Numbered from the stretch's first letter, positions 10,236 through 20,178 are shown. The stretch is 64,000 nucleotides of DNA from Planctomycetota bacterium (GCA_022600195.1 JAHZKX010000061.1:52284-116283); one strand, 5' to 3'. Notes: generated from the letters alone by a model not told the origin. Translations and numbers: made by a program.

Positions 10236-10808
10236 TCAACGGGATGAACCCATTTTGACAGCTTCATTCAAGGCTTCTCGCACACGTTCAAAAGGTTCTC
10301 CCAGATCTGCATCACCCGGTATTTTTTTGCTGGTCGTTTCGATGGCTGTTCTACCCGCCTTGTGACCTGCATCGAACCGCAATCTGTTTTGCCCAACCTG
10401 TTCACAGATGAATGAATCTTTTTCGTCCAGAATCTGTTCCAGATCCGACAATATTGCCACCGGAATCGTGATATGTTTCTGAAGTTCGATTGCCTGTTCC
10501 TGTTCAATCAGAATCAGATTCGGCTTCACATTTATTTTTTCTACTAACGTCTGGCCAATCACTTCACCCAGGAGAAAGGGAACGAGCGTCGGTCCATACA
10601 AAACCTCTTGTGTTCGGTTCGGTTTTACAGGAGTTGTGCATTGAAATTCCAAAGGTCTTCCAAAATGATTGGTGACCAGTAATCCGCCGATCAATGCGCC
10701 ATCCGGACATTCGATCGTGGTCAAGAATCCGAGTTTCAACTCGTTACTATTACCGTCCGCTACCATAAATTTGTCGTCTCCCGGTGTCAGTTCTGGAGCT
10801 GTCGTCAA
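10236..10808 (-). CDS. Hypothetical protein upstream of SNF2 helicase
   Basis: 190 residues from a TTG at 10808; an ATG at 10766 (GGGAG 11 nt upstream) is an alternative start. I do not recognise the family. There is no signal peptide or membrane helix. The first half is beta-rich with Gly/Pro turns (FLTTIECPDGALIGG), and the C-terminal part is charged and helical. The only lead is its position 64 bp ahead of the SNF2-family gene, which suggests one transcript and possibly a partner or adaptor role. Confidence 0.6.
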   Translation of the reverse strand: MTTAPELTPGDDKFMVADGNSNELKLGFLTTIECPDGALIGGLLVTNHFGRPLEFQCTTPVKPNRTQEVLYGPTLVPFLLGEVIGQTLVEKINVKPNLILIEQEQAIELQKHITIPVAILSDLEQILDEKDSFICEQVGQNRLRFDAGHKAGRTAIETTSKKIPGDADLGEPFERVREALNEAVKMGSSR

Positions 10809-11097
10809 TGATCAGGCGATCCTGATTCTCATCTGAACCGTATCTTTTTTGTAATCAGGACAACCTACTGTATCGATATCATCGTCCTCCTCATTTCATG
10901 ACTTGAGTGGTAGTTGAATTGGTCATGTTAGATAGTTTCAGTTCAATAACTCTTTATATAACAACTGGTTTCAACAATTGTCCCGTGCCGGTTTCCGGAC
11001 AATATTTTCTACCGTTGATTGCTCGGTAGGTTGGAAATTCATTCAAGTTGCGGCAGAATAAGAGATAGCTCGTACTAACCATTTTTGTTGCCTCTAA

Positions 11098-12426
11098 ATG
11101 AATCCCTCTCAAAATTTTATGAATGAATCACAAAACATGCCGGAAAACCAGAATCGGGAAGCAATCGAAGCACGCCAACTGCTTCGCCTGCAAGACCTTC
11201 TGAAGGAAGTTTCTACTGCCAATCCCTTCTGGCGTAATAAATGGGAGGGGCATGGAATCACTCCGGAATCGATTCAAAATCGATCAGATCTGCAAAAATT
11301 GCCGGTCACGACCAAATCGGAATTAGTGGAAGATCATTTGTCTCATCCGCCTTATGGCTCGAATTTGACATATGCTGTAGAAAATTATACCCGCATGCAT
11401 CAGACGTCGGGAACAACCGGTTCGCCAATGCGCTGGCTGGATACGAAAGCAAGCTGGGACTGGTTTGGAGAATGCTGGGCTCAGATCTATCGTATGGTGG
11501 GACTCTATCCCGAAGACCGATTATTTTTCCCTTTTTCATTTGGTCCTTTTGTCGGATTCTGGGCTGCCTTTGAAGGTGCCACACGACTTGGACATTTTTG
11601 TCTGGCCGGTGGAGGCATGGGAAGCGAAGCCCGACTGCGAATGATTCTGGACAATCACATCACGGCCATCTGCTGCACTCCTACATATGCACTTCGTCTG
11701 GCTGAAGTGGCTGAAGCAGAAAACATCAATCTCGCCGCCAGTCGTGTACGTGCATTAATCGTCGCCGGTGAACCGGGTGGTAATATTGCAGCAACCAAAT
11801 TACGAATTGGCCAAGCCTGGGGTGCGCGCGTCTTCGATCACTGGGGCATGACAGAAATCGGTGCATTGGGTATTGAACCTCTGGAAAGTCCGGGAAGCTT
11901 AAACATTCTCGAAACCGAATGCATTGCTGAGATAGTAAACCCGGACACATTGCAACCTGTTGAGAGGGGAGAACAGGGAGAGTTAATCATCACTAATCTG
12001 GGACGAGTTGGCTCACCTTTAATTCGTTACCGCACCGGTGATCTGGTTTCTGAAGATACTACTGCCTGTCCGTCAGGTCGCTCATTACTGCGACTGAAAG
12101 GAGGCATACTGGGCCGCGCAGATGATATGGTCATCATCCGTGGAAATAATGTCTTCCCATCCAGCCTCGAGGCGATACTTCGCACGTTCGATCAGGTGGC
12201 AGAATACCGGATTGAAGTACACATGATCCGATCGATGCAACATATGAAGATCGAGCTTGAGCCGATTGGGTCACTGACAACAGAAGAACAACAGAAACAA
12301 CTCGTCGTAGAAGTCAGTAACGCTATCAAGGATCGTCTGAATTTCAATGCCGAAGTCACCACAGTGGCGCCCGGTGCCTTACCCCGTTTTGAGCTCAAGG
12401 GGCGCCGCTTTTTCAAAATCGACTGA
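11098..12426 (+). CDS. PaaK-like phenylacetate-CoA ligase family enzyme
   Basis: 442 residues, close to the 430-440 usual for phenylacetate-CoA ligases. The phosphate-binding loop reads HQTSGTTGSP at 101-110. The adenine-binding region is DHWGMTEIG, the ribose-binding motif is RYRTGDLV and the hinge to the C-terminal lid is GRADDMVIIRGNNVFP. These are the adenylate-forming (ANL) superfamily signatures in their PaaK form. The enzyme should activate an aryl or other carboxylate with ATP and pass it to CoA in the cytoplasm. No phenylacetate catabolic genes are nearby, so the true acid is unknown. The start at 11098 lacks an obvious ribosome site; ATG at 11119 is possible. Confidence 0.85.
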   Translation: MNPSQNFMNESQNMPENQNREAIEARQLLRLQDLLKEVSTANPFWRNKWEGHGITPESIQNRSDLQKLPVTTKSELVEDHLSHPPYGSNLTYAVENYTRMHQTSGTTGSPMRWLDTKASWDWFGECWAQIYRMVGLYPEDRLFFPFSFGPFVGFWAAFEGATRLGHFCLAGGGMGSEARLRMILDNHITAICCTPTYALRLAEVAEAENINLAASRVRALIVAGEPGGNIAATKLRIGQAWGARVFDHWGMTEIGALGIEPLESPGSLNILETECIAEIVNPDTLQPVERGEQGELIITNLGRVGSPLIRYRTGDLVSEDTTACPSGRSLLRLKGGILGRADDMVIIRGNNVFPSSLEAILRTFDQVAEYRIEVHMIRSMQHMKIELEPIGSLTTEEQQKQLVVEVSNAIKDRLNFNAEVTTVAPGALPRFELKGRRFFKID

Positions 12427-12567
12427 TTTCGTAAACGCAGCTATTTATTTGCAGGAACTTACTAAAGAAGAGTGATAGAATTCGAACTTTGAATCACTTT
12501 TCAGTAACATAAAACCATTCCATTATCATCCCTACTATTGTTCTCTACCTGGCGGATAGTTACAACC

Positions 12568-14043
12568 ATGACATCACTCTTGCGAAATTCCATCACTTTA
12601 TTGATCCTGTTTGTGACGAGTCTCCAGTCAAATCTAATCTGGGCAGAATCACAAACGAACTCGCGCCCGAACATCCTGTTTTTATTCAGTGATGACCAAC
12701 GCGCCGACGCCATTGCTGCATACGACAATCCTCACATACAAACCCCCAATCTGGATCAGCTGGTGAGAACCGGATTCAGCTTTCGAAATGCGTATTGCAT
12801 GGGTTCCATTCACGGCGCCGTCTGTCAACCCAGTCGGGCCATGCTCAACAGTGGTCGCACTCTTTACCGTGTTCCCATGAACCTGAAGGGGGTTACCACA
12901 ATGCCTCAATTATTAAAGCAGGCAGGTTATGCCACGTTTGGAACAGGGAAATGGCACAATCATAGCGAATCGTTTCAAAAAAGTTTTACAACAGGTACCG
13001 CGGCATTTATGGGAGGTATGTCGAACCATTTAAAGGTTCCTGTCGTAGATCTGAAAAATGGCAAATTTGTAAATAAGCGCAAGGGGGCAAAGTTCTCGAC
13101 TGAATTATTCGTCGATGCTACTGTTGATTTTTTAGATCAGCAGCCCAAAGACCAGCCATTCTACGCCTACGTTGCTTTTTCAGCACCCCATGATCCGCGG
13201 ATGCCGCCAGCGTCCGCAATGAAATCCTACAAAAGTTCTCCCCCGCCACTTCCCCAAAATTTCATGCCACAACATCCGTTTAATAATGGCTGGATGACTG
13301 GGCGAGATGAAGCACTCGCTGGTTGGCCGCGAGATCCGAAAATTGTTCAAGAGCAACTCGCGGAATATTATGGCATGATCACTGATATGGATTCCCACAT
13401 TGGCCGCATCTTGTCCACCATCAAAAAAAATGGCTTCGACAAAAACACGATCATCATTTTTTCATCTGATCACGGACTGGCTGTGGGTAGTCACGGGTTA
13501 TTGGGCAAGCAAAATCTGTATGAACACAGCATGAAGTCTCCACTGATTTTTAAGGGCCCTGGAATTCCTCAAAACCAATCCAGTGAGGCGCTCGTTTATT
13601 TATACGATATCTTTCCTACCGTATGTGATTTAACTCACACATCGGTTCCCGCTGGTGTAGAAGGCCTGGACCTGGCACCTGTCTGGAAAGGAAAAACCGA
13701 CGGTGTCCGAGATTCACTTTTTACAACTTATGAAGACTTAATGCGGGCCGTGCGAGATGATCGCTGGAAATTGATTCGATATACGCAAATTAACAAGACG
13801 CAATTATTTGATCTTAAAAATGATCCACATGAATTGCACGATCTTTCTCAAAAACCAGATCAGAAAAAACGTATTCAGAAAATGCTAGCGATTTTGAAAA
13901 ACTGGCAACAAAAAACCGACGACAAACAGCCCCTCACATCTGATCATCCCCAACCTGAAACCGTCGACTTAACGGGCCGAAAAAGAAAACCAGACAAACA
14001 TCAACCTCGCTGGATCGTGGAAAAATACTTCGATTCGGAATGA
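12568..14043 (+). CDS. Secreted type I sulfatase
   Basis: The ATG at 12568 starts a signal peptide (residues 1-28, ending LIWAES); an in-frame TTG at 12538 is less likely. The sulfatase active-site signature reads CQPSR with Cys86, which would be oxidised to formylglycine. The metal site begins at FSDDQRAD, and IIFSSDHGLAVGSHG supplies the second metal cluster. The second half of the signature is slightly off consensus (AMLNSGR rather than xxLLTGR). It is an arylsulfatase/iduronate-2-sulfatase-like enzyme removing sulfate from exported or environmental glycans. The maturation enzyme is not in the window. A PQQ-propeller gene follows after 117 bp. Confidence 0.88.
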   Translation: MTSLLRNSITLLILFVTSLQSNLIWAESQTNSRPNILFLFSDDQRADAIAAYDNPHIQTPNLDQLVRTGFSFRNAYCMGSIHGAVCQPSRAMLNSGRTLYRVPMNLKGVTTMPQLLKQAGYATFGTGKWHNHSESFQKSFTTGTAAFMGGMSNHLKVPVVDLKNGKFVNKRKGAKFSTELFVDATVDFLDQQPKDQPFYAYVAFSAPHDPRMPPASAMKSYKSSPPPLPQNFMPQHPFNNGWMTGRDEALAGWPRDPKIVQEQLAEYYGMITDMDSHIGRILSTIKKNGFDKNTIIIFSSDHGLAVGSHGLLGKQNLYEHSMKSPLIFKGPGIPQNQSSEALVYLYDIFPTVCDLTHTSVPAGVEGLDLAPVWKGKTDGVRDSLFTTYEDLMRAVRDDRWKLIRYTQINKTQLFDLKNDPHELHDLSQKPDQKKRIQKMLAILKNWQQKTDDKQPLTSDHPQPETVDLTGRKRKPDKHQPRWIVEKYFDSE

Positions 14044-14160
14044 ATTTGGATTTGAGTCCATGCTATAATCGACATTCTCCCCATGAAAATGTACCCATAC
14101 CATAAATGAAATCACTACCAGAATTTTCAAACAAATATTCACACAGTCTGAGGTAACAAT

Positions 14161-15420
14161 ATGAAAACTTTATTGGCAGCAGCCACACTTACCCTGCTCA
14201 TCACTGCAACAACTCTCGCAGGAAACTGGCCTGGCTGGCGTGGGCCATCTTCTAATGGGGTCGCTCAAGGAAGTGGCTATCCCGTCTCCTGGAATCAATC
14301 AAAAAACATTCTCTGGGAAGTCGACTTTCCCGGGGTAAGTGGTTCGACTCCCGTAATCTGGGGAGACGACCTGTTTCTGACAACAACGACTGCAGGAAAA
14401 AACAGAGCGATCTGCATCGATAAAAATACCGGGAAAGAAAAATGGCATGTCGATTTCGGTACCGAGCGCGCTGGCAAGCATAAAAAAGGGAGCGGTAGCA
14501 GTCCCTCTCCTGCCACCGATGACCAATTCGTTTTCACTTACTTCAAAAGTGGTGATTTAGCCTGCCTCAACAAGGAAGGAAAAATCGTCTGGCAGAAAAA
14601 TTTGCAGAAAATTTATGGTGAAGACACTCTCTGGTGGGACCTGGGAACCTCTCCCGTTTTGACAAAGGATCTGGTGGTCATCGCCTGTATGCAGAGCGAC
14701 AACTCTTATATCGTCGCCTTTGATAAAGCAACCGGTAAAGAAGTCTGGAAGCAGGACCGAAATCTGGATTCACCGAAAGAAGCCAATCAGAGTTATTCCA
14801 CTCCTGTCGTCGTCAATCAAAATGGGAAAGAAATCATTTATGCACTGGGTGCAGATCACGTCACCGCCCATGATGCTCAATCGGGTAAAGAAATCTGGCG
14901 GGTCGGTGGCTTGAACCCAACACAACATGAATATTTCCGCTCAATCTCGTCTCCCGTCGTCAGTAATGGCCATCTGGTTGCCCCGTATGCACGAGGTGGT
15001 TCTGTCACTGGAATCAAGTTAGGTGGAAGCGGAGATGTCACCAAGTCAAATGTCGTCTGGACGAATGAGGCGAAAGGGGAATTCTCCGATGTCCCCACAC
15101 CAGCAGCCATTAACGGCCGATTCTATATCTGTGCTGACAAAGGTGAAGTCCTTTGTTTTGATATCAAAACGGGGAAAAAAATCTGGGGGGATCGTCTACC
15201 CCGCAGCCGGCACAAGTTTAGTGCCTCTCCTATCCTCGCTGATGATCATATTTATGTCACGCGAGAAGATGGCACGACATTTGTTCTGGAACAAGGCGAC
15301 AAATTTAAAATGGTCTCAGAGAATCCTCTGGAAGGCTTCGCTCTGGCGACTCCCATATTCTCTGATGGGAAAATTTACTTGAAGATGACCGATAAACTTT
15401 ACTGTATTGGTAAAAAATAA
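14161..15420 (+). CDS. Secreted PQQ-binding-like beta-propeller protein
   Basis: 419 residues with a clear signal peptide (residues 1-20). At least four blades carry the PQQ/quinoprotein repeat of the form D-x-x-T/S-G-K-x-x-W: DKNTGKEKWHVD, DKATGKEVWKQD, DAQSGKEIWRVG and DIKTGKKIWGDR. The repeats are known from PQQ dehydrogenases and from non-catalytic scaffolds such as BamB. Planctomycetes encode many such propellers as exported proteins of unknown role. The gene ends in a strong terminator at 15438-15475, so it does not share a transcript end with the DUF3604 gene. Confidence 0.82.
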   Translation: MKTLLAAATLTLLITATTLAGNWPGWRGPSSNGVAQGSGYPVSWNQSKNILWEVDFPGVSGSTPVIWGDDLFLTTTTAGKNRAICIDKNTGKEKWHVDFGTERAGKHKKGSGSSPSPATDDQFVFTYFKSGDLACLNKEGKIVWQKNLQKIYGEDTLWWDLGTSPVLTKDLVVIACMQSDNSYIVAFDKATGKEVWKQDRNLDSPKEANQSYSTPVVVNQNGKEIIYALGADHVTAHDAQSGKEIWRVGGLNPTQHEYFRSISSPVVSNGHLVAPYARGGSVTGIKLGGSGDVTKSNVVWTNEAKGEFSDVPTPAAINGRFYICADKGEVLCFDIKTGKKIWGDRLPRSRHKFSASPILADDHIYVTREDGTTFVLEQGDKFKMVSENPLEGFALATPIFSDGKIYLKMTDKLYCIGKK

Positions 15421-15437
15421 TCGGTAAGCAATAATGA

Positions 15438-15475
15438 AAAAACGAGGGACAGGAGAATGCCTGTCCCTCGTTTTT
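15438..15475 (+). terminator. Intrinsic terminator after PQQ-propeller gene
   Basis: A perfect 16-bp inverted repeat has arms AAAAACGAGGGACAGG and CCTGTCCCTCGTTTTT with a 6-nt loop, and the right arm ends in five T. It starts 17 bp after the stop codon. Confidence 0.9.
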
Positions 15476-15514
15476 CTAACCAATTCACGTCTAAACAATC
15501 CTGAGAAAGTCACT

Positions 15515-17107
15515 ATGGATTCTCAAAAAATCGATCGACGAACGTTTTTAGGTGAAACAATGGCAGCCACGGTGTTGTCTGGAATTCGCGTGAATTCAGA
15601 ATTGCATGGTGGAGAAGACAAAAAGAAATTCCAACTCTTTTGGGGTGATTTACATAATCATAACGCCGTCGGGTATGCCAAAGGATCGCTGGATCGTTCC
15701 ATAGAACTGGCTCAGGAACATCTGGATTTCTTCGCGTTCACTGGCCACGCCTCCTGGCATGACATGCCAAAGATGCCTGGCGACCGTCATATGAAATGGG
15801 TTAATGGTTTTGAAGTCCATTCTAATCACTGGTTGAAAACCCGTAGCCTGATGCAGGAAGCCAATTCAGATCAGTTTGTTGCTTTTCTTGGTTATGAATG
15901 GCATTCCAGCCAGTTCGGTGATTACTGCATGATTTTCCCTGAGGACCAGCCAGAACTTTTCCTCCCCAATCATGTCGAAAAATTACTCGACTTTGCTGAG
16001 AATAAAGAAGCACTGGCAATTCCACATCATGTGGGTTACAAAATCGGCTGGCGGGGGGCTAACTTCAAACATTATCGCCCTTCAGCCTCACCTGTCGTAG
16101 AAGTCTTTTCGGAACACGGTTGTACCGAAACCGACCGCTCTCCTTATCCGATGATTCGGCATAGTAACGGCGGTCGATCTGCAGCGAATATGATTGTGCC
16201 TCAATTGCAGAAAGGGATGCGATTTGGTTTCGTTGCTTCGACTGATGATCATTTGGGATATCCAGGTGCCTATGGAGAAGGTGTTGTTGGTGTCTGGGCC
16301 GAAGACTTGTCATCGAAATCTCTGATGGAGGCAGTGCGTGCCCGCAGAACGTATGCTGCAACTGGTGACCGGATTGCCTTAGAAGTATCACTTAACGGCC
16401 AGCCAATGGGTAGTGATGTGCCAGCGACATCAGATCGCCAAATTGATGTCCGTGTTCAAGCAGAAGACGCGATTTCGATGATCGAATTAATTCGCAACGG
16501 ACAAGTCATTGAACGCCATTTTCCAGAAGATCATCTAGACGAGAAACCTATCTTACCGGGCAAAGTCAAATGCCGTCTGCAATATGGTTGGGGTCCCTGG
16601 GCCGATCTGGCAATGGGCCGCACCTGTTTATGGGATATGACAATCAAGCTTGACAATGGTAAATTCACTCGTGCCATTCCCTGTTTTCAGTCTGCGCCTT
16701 TCAGTGAAAAACTGCGAGACAAACTCAAAGTCATTTCGAATCAGGAATTACGATTGGATTCGAATACTACGCGTGTCAAATGCTACGGCGAAGATCCGAC
16801 CAAATCGGTCGTTTGTGAAATTGATGGAGCAGCGGATACTACACTGACTCTGCAGATTCGCAAACCTTATGAAAAAACCATAAGTGCCCGCCTGCAAGAT
16901 TTGATCGATGACAATGTCGTTGAGTTCACAGGCGTCTTTACGAGTGAAAGTTATATTCTTCACCGATTGGTAGGCCAGAGCGAATATTCGGCCCAAATTC
17001 GCTGGCAAGACAAACGCAGTGATACGAAATCGACAGACTGGTACTACGTTCGCGTCACACAAAACAATGGACAACTCGCCTGGTCAAGTCCGATCTGGGT
17101 AGGATAA
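15515..17107 (+). CDS. DUF3604 (PHP-like) exported protein
   Basis: ATG 15515 is chosen because the longer frame would begin inside the terminator hairpin at 15438-15475. The N-terminus MDSQKIDRRTFLGETMA has the twin-arginine form (RRTFLG), so Tat export is likely. The core matches DUF3604: FWGDLHNHNAVGYAKGS near residue 46, then FTGHASWHD, LGYEWHSSQFGDYC, IPHHVGY, ASTDDHLGYPG and RARRTYAATGDR. His and Asp residues in these motifs suggest a PHP-type metal site. The substrate is unknown. Planctomycetes often hold these genes near sulfatases, as here. Confidence 0.82.
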   Translation: MDSQKIDRRTFLGETMAATVLSGIRVNSELHGGEDKKKFQLFWGDLHNHNAVGYAKGSLDRSIELAQEHLDFFAFTGHASWHDMPKMPGDRHMKWVNGFEVHSNHWLKTRSLMQEANSDQFVAFLGYEWHSSQFGDYCMIFPEDQPELFLPNHVEKLLDFAENKEALAIPHHVGYKIGWRGANFKHYRPSASPVVEVFSEHGCTETDRSPYPMIRHSNGGRSAANMIVPQLQKGMRFGFVASTDDHLGYPGAYGEGVVGVWAEDLSSKSLMEAVRARRTYAATGDRIALEVSLNGQPMGSDVPATSDRQIDVRVQAEDAISMIELIRNGQVIERHFPEDHLDEKPILPGKVKCRLQYGWGPWADLAMGRTCLWDMTIKLDNGKFTRAIPCFQSAPFSEKLRDKLKVISNQELRLDSNTTRVKCYGEDPTKSVVCEIDGAADTTLTLQIRKPYEKTISARLQDLIDDNVVEFTGVFTSESYILHRLVGQSEYSAQIRWQDKRSDTKSTDWYYVRVTQNNGQLAWSSPIWVG

Positions 17108-17163
17108 GACTCCTCACAATAGAAATGCCGGTCACAAGTTTCAATTGATCCGTCACCCTCTGC

Positions 17164-18636
17164 TTACTGCTGATCCAACGCGGGAAACGGAAACATCTCT
17201 GAAGGGGTGCGACCTGTTTTCATAATTGACTTGATACGAGCCACAATCTCCGGGTGCTGATCGGCGACATCATGCTTTTCGCCGGGATCTTTCTTGAGGT
17301 TGTAAAGTTCGATTTTCATTACGGGATTCCGCTTCTTCAACAGGTTCTGTCGAACCCCTTTCCAGTCTCCCATATGAACAGCTTGTTGTCCTGAATAAGC
17401 CGGAAATTCCCAATACAGGTAGTCATGTTGTTTCTGTTGTTGTGGTTTGCTCAACAATGTGGGCAAAAAACTGATGCCATCGATGTCTGCTGGTGCTTTC
17501 GTACCCGTCAAATCAGCAAGAGTTGGCATGACATCCCAGAAGGCTGACATGTGATCGGTCACTTCTCCTGGTTGAATATGTCCGGGCCACTGCACAACCA
17601 GAGGAACACGAATACCACCTTCATACAAACTCCCTTTAAAACCTCGCCAGGGTCCCGCAGATTCAAAAAACTTTGAGTCCGATCCCCCCAATCGATCATA
17701 AGTCGGACCATTGTCAGAAGTAAAAAAGACAATCGTATTTTCATCCAGATTCAATTTCTTCAACAAATCCATGATCTGTCCAACACCATCATCCATTTGG
17801 GTAATCATGGCAGCATAGCCGGCTCGTGGATGAGGGTGTTTAATATAGCCACGATGCTTATATTCTTCTTCCGGAATTTTCCCGCGATATTTGGCCAGCA
17901 TTTTTTCAGGCGTCTGGATTGCCAGATGCGGAATTGCGAAAGGCAGGTAGAGAAAGAATGGCTGGTCTTGATGTTCGCGAATAAAGGCGAGCCCATTTTC
18001 CACAAATTTATCTTGGGAATGTGTATCGCCATATAATGTTCGGTCATTCCCGGGCAATGTTTCTTTCTTGTGATTACGCCAGAGAAATTTTGGATAATGA
18101 TTGTGAGCATGTACCTGGCAGTTGAAGCCATAAAATAAATCAAAGCCTTGACGGTTTGGATCTCCCGTCGTACCAAAATGTCCTAATCCCCATTTCCCCA
18201 TCGCTCCCGTTGCATAATTTTTCTGCTTTAACATTTCTGCAATCGTGACTTCCGCATCAGGAATCGGGTATTGACCGGGGAATTCCCAGCCCTCTTTCTC
18301 CTTCATATGCTGTAGATGTCCTGGATTGCGATTATTGCGAACGTAAGCATGACCGGGATGTTTGCCAGTCAACAGATTACAGCGAGAGGGTGCGCAGACC
18401 GCATTCCCGGAATAGAACTGAGTAAACTTGATACCATTTTTAGCAATTCGATCGATGTTCGGCGTTTGAATCCATTTTTGCCCATAACATCCCAGTTCCT
18501 GATAACCCAGGTCATCAGCGATAATGAAAACAATATTAGGTAATTTTTGTGAGGCAGCCGCAATACTAGACGTAACCGTATTTATCATGCAGAGAAAGAA
18601 GGCTGGTATCAATGTTAATGTCACAAAGCGACGCAT
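17164..18636 (-). CDS. Secreted type I sulfatase (arylsulfatase A-like)
   Basis: 490 residues from ATG 18636, with GAGGAA just upstream and a signal peptide of about 28 residues. The signature [12 protein letters not shown] has Cys81 as the formylglycine precursor and is nearly canonical. [15 protein letters not shown] supplies the first metal site and [11 protein letters not shown] the second. [10 protein letters not shown] and the later [18 protein letters not shown] are typical of arylsulfatase A-like enzymes. It converges on the DUF3604 gene with a 56-bp gap and lies 115 bp downstream of the metallophosphoesterase on the same strand. Confidence 0.9.
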   Translation of the reverse strand: MRRFVTLTLIPAFFLCMINTVTSSIAAASQKLPNIVFIIADDLGYQELGCYGQKWIQTPNIDRIAKNGIKFTQFYSGNAVCAPSRCNLLTGKHPGHAYVRNNRNPGHLQHMKEKEGWEFPGQYPIPDAEVTIAEMLKQKNYATGAMGKWGLGHFGTTGDPNRQGFDLFYGFNCQVHAHNHYPKFLWRNHKKETLPGNDRTLYGDTHSQDKFVENGLAFIREHQDQPFFLYLPFAIPHLAIQTPEKMLAKYRGKIPEEEYKHRGYIKHPHPRAGYAAMITQMDDGVGQIMDLLKKLNLDENTIVFFTSDNGPTYDRLGGSDSKFFESAGPWRGFKGSLYEGGIRVPLVVQWPGHIQPGEVTDHMSAFWDVMPTLADLTGTKAPADIDGISFLPTLLSKPQQQKQHDYLYWEFPAYSGQQAVHMGDWKGVRQNLLKKRNPVMKIELYNLKKDPGEKHDVADQHPEIVARIKSIMKTGRTPSEMFPFPALDQQ

Positions 18637-18751
18637 AGCGGGTTCCTCGTTGGTTCAATCTAAAGTCCTGTTTGACACAGATTACATCTTATACAGACTC
18701 TCTTCAGGTCTGCAATGATGGATTTTCTCTTCAGCAAGAAACAGTCGTCTG

Positions 18752-19672
18752 TTATTCACTATCCCAGTGATAATCCTGCTGTTTTCTAAATCCGTTCAAC
18801 AGAAGAGCGCCATCTTCAAAAACATCCAATGTACTGTAGCCATTATTCGCGAGACCTGAGCCTTCTACCATCGCGACCATCGTACAGTAGTGAATGCCGG
18901 CTATTTCTGAATAATGATTACGATGACTGTGCCCTTGAAAGACTGCAGTAACTTTCTTTGAATTTTCAAGAACCTTCCTCACTTCCGATGAATTTTTAAC
19001 CGCATGGGCATCAGTGTCCTTTAAATCGAGCGGCTGATGTGCAAAAACAATTGTGGGATGTGTGGTCTTTTTCAAGTCAGCCTTTAACCATCGAAGTTCT
19101 GATTCGGGAACATTCGCATCGGTCCATTTGAAATTTCGTCTCCCGTAAGGAGTACCATCACTCTTAAAGCATGAATCAAGTACTACAAAGTGAAAACCGT
19201 TTCGATCAAAAGAATAAAAAGAGTCATTCTGCCCTACTCCTTGAAGAAACTCCTCTTTCTTCAATTGATCGACACAATGATTTCCCAGGACATAATATTT
19301 TGGAAAAGGTATCATCGAAATGGCTTTGACCACCGTCTGCAAATGTTTTTTTTCCTGATCCAATGAATCTCCGGAGTCGATCAGGTCTCCGTGAAAAACA
19401 AGAAAATCAGGTTCATCACTGCGAAAACGATTTTCGACTTCTTTCAATTTAGAAAGGGTCTCACGATAATGGCGGGAGCCGACAGGTGGTTTATCCGCGT
19501 AATGGAGATCAGTCACTAAACCAATTCGCACGATACCTCTTGAATTGGGCTCAGAGGCACAAGCAGAATATTGTCTCGTTGAAGAGGAAAGTCCGGCTAG
19601 CAACACGGCACCATTTTTGAGGAATGCCCGCCTACCCAATGCATCTGATTGTGTAGAAGTATCATATTTCAT
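18752..19672 (-). CDS. Tat-type exported calcineurin-like phosphoesterase
   Basis: ATG 19672 follows AAGGAA and opens onto a twin-arginine type leader (GRRAFLKNGAVLLAG). All five metallophosphoesterase motifs are present: DLH (VTDLHYAD), GD (FHGDLIDSG), GNH (VLGNHCVD), an isolated His in VFAHQPLD, and GHSH (FQGHSHRNHY). Together they would hold two metal ions for phosphodiester or phosphomonoester cleavage. The substrate is unknown. It lies upstream of the sulfatase on the same strand and is divergent from the persulfide operon. Confidence 0.87.
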   Translation of the reverse strand: MKYDTSTQSDALGRRAFLKNGAVLLAGLSSSTRQYSACASEPNSRGIVRIGLVTDLHYADKPPVGSRHYRETLSKLKEVENRFRSDEPDFLVFHGDLIDSGDSLDQEKKHLQTVVKAISMIPFPKYYVLGNHCVDQLKKEEFLQGVGQNDSFYSFDRNGFHFVVLDSCFKSDGTPYGRRNFKWTDANVPESELRWLKADLKKTTHPTIVFAHQPLDLKDTDAHAVKNSSEVRKVLENSKKVTAVFQGHSHRNHYSEIAGIHYCTMVAMVEGSGLANNGYSTLDVFEDGALLLNGFRKQQDYHWDSE

Positions 19673-19805
19673 TGGGAAGTTCCTTATTTCAAATAATTCT
19701 TGACCGAGGTGCTAAGTATTGATTTTGACAGGCTTTTGTTAAGAATCAATGTCGAAATGGAGAATTCTCAAAGGAGCTGTTTTCAAAAAATTAAAAACAA
19801 GCTCA

Positions 19806-19833
19806 TTGACATATCGTAATATCACGATATTAT
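19806..19833 (+). promoter_or_regulatory. Promoter of arsR-rhodanese-cstB operon
   Basis: TTGACA at 19806-19811 and TATTAT at 19828-19833 are separated by 16 bp, ending 20 bp before the ATG of the regulator. The palindrome at 19811-19830 fills the spacer, so a bound repressor would block RNA polymerase. Confidence 0.65.
19811..19830. promoter_or_regulatory. Putative ArsR-family operator O1
   Basis: A perfect inverted repeat, ATATCGT then 6 bp then ACGATAT, lies between the -35 and -10 hexamers of the promoter for the ArsR-type gene. A related imperfect palindrome precedes the rhodanese gene at 20179-20198. Its placement and repetition within one operon make it the likely autoregulatory operator of the repressor encoded at 19854. 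Confidence 0.7.
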
Positions 19834-19853
19834 ATACATAAGGAAGCAAAACC

Positions 19854-20162
19854 ATGAAATTAAAAGCAACACCAGAATACAACGGGCAAGCACTGGAAGA
19901 GGCTGCAGAATGTCTCAAAGTTTTAGCACATCCCGCCCGAATTCGAATTGTACAATTACTTCTGCGGGGGCGCTACTCAGTTGGCGAGCTTGCAGAGGAT
20001 TGTGGAATTCCGAGTAACGTGGCATCAGAGCATTTACGTCTGATGCAGCGCTGTGGTTTTTTTGTCAGCGAACGCGAGGGGAGAAGCGTCTATTATCAAG
20101 TCGCGGAACCACATTTGAATAAAATCATGGACTGTATTGAGGGGCGGTTTTTCCAAAACTGA
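19854..20162 (+). CDS. ArsR-family repressor, YgaV/BigR/SqrR-like by context
   Basis: 102 residues with the ArsR winged-helix layout: CLKVLAHPARIRIVQLL (helix 2-3), VGELAEDCGIPSNVASEHLRLMQRCG (helix-turn-helix, about 43-68) and the wing FVSEREGRSVYYQV. Cysteines are at 20, 50, 67 and 94. The classical ELCVC metal motif is absent. SqrR/BigR-type members sense persulfide through two cysteines, and Cys94 in the last helix is a candidate for one of them (inference). The next genes are a YgaP-like rhodanese and a persulfide dioxygenase, the same pairing as E. coli ygaV-ygaP. Palindromes at 19811-19830 and 20179-20198 are the probable binding sites. Confidence 0.85.
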   Translation: MKLKATPEYNGQALEEAAECLKVLAHPARIRIVQLLLRGRYSVGELAEDCGIPSNVASEHLRLMQRCGFFVSEREGRSVYYQVAEPHLNKIMDCIEGRFFQN

Positions 20163-20178
20163 GTTTTTTTCAAACAAC

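Noticed and set aside
8243..10808. SNF2 helicase pair as a phage-defence system (DISARM-like or similar)
   Set aside because: No methylase, nuclease, PLD or DUF1998-type gene is nearby, and the neighbours are ordinary metabolic and envelope genes.
15434..15514. N-terminal extension of the DUF3604 gene
   Set aside because: These codons run through a perfect terminator hairpin; the twin-arginine leader starts at ATG 15515.
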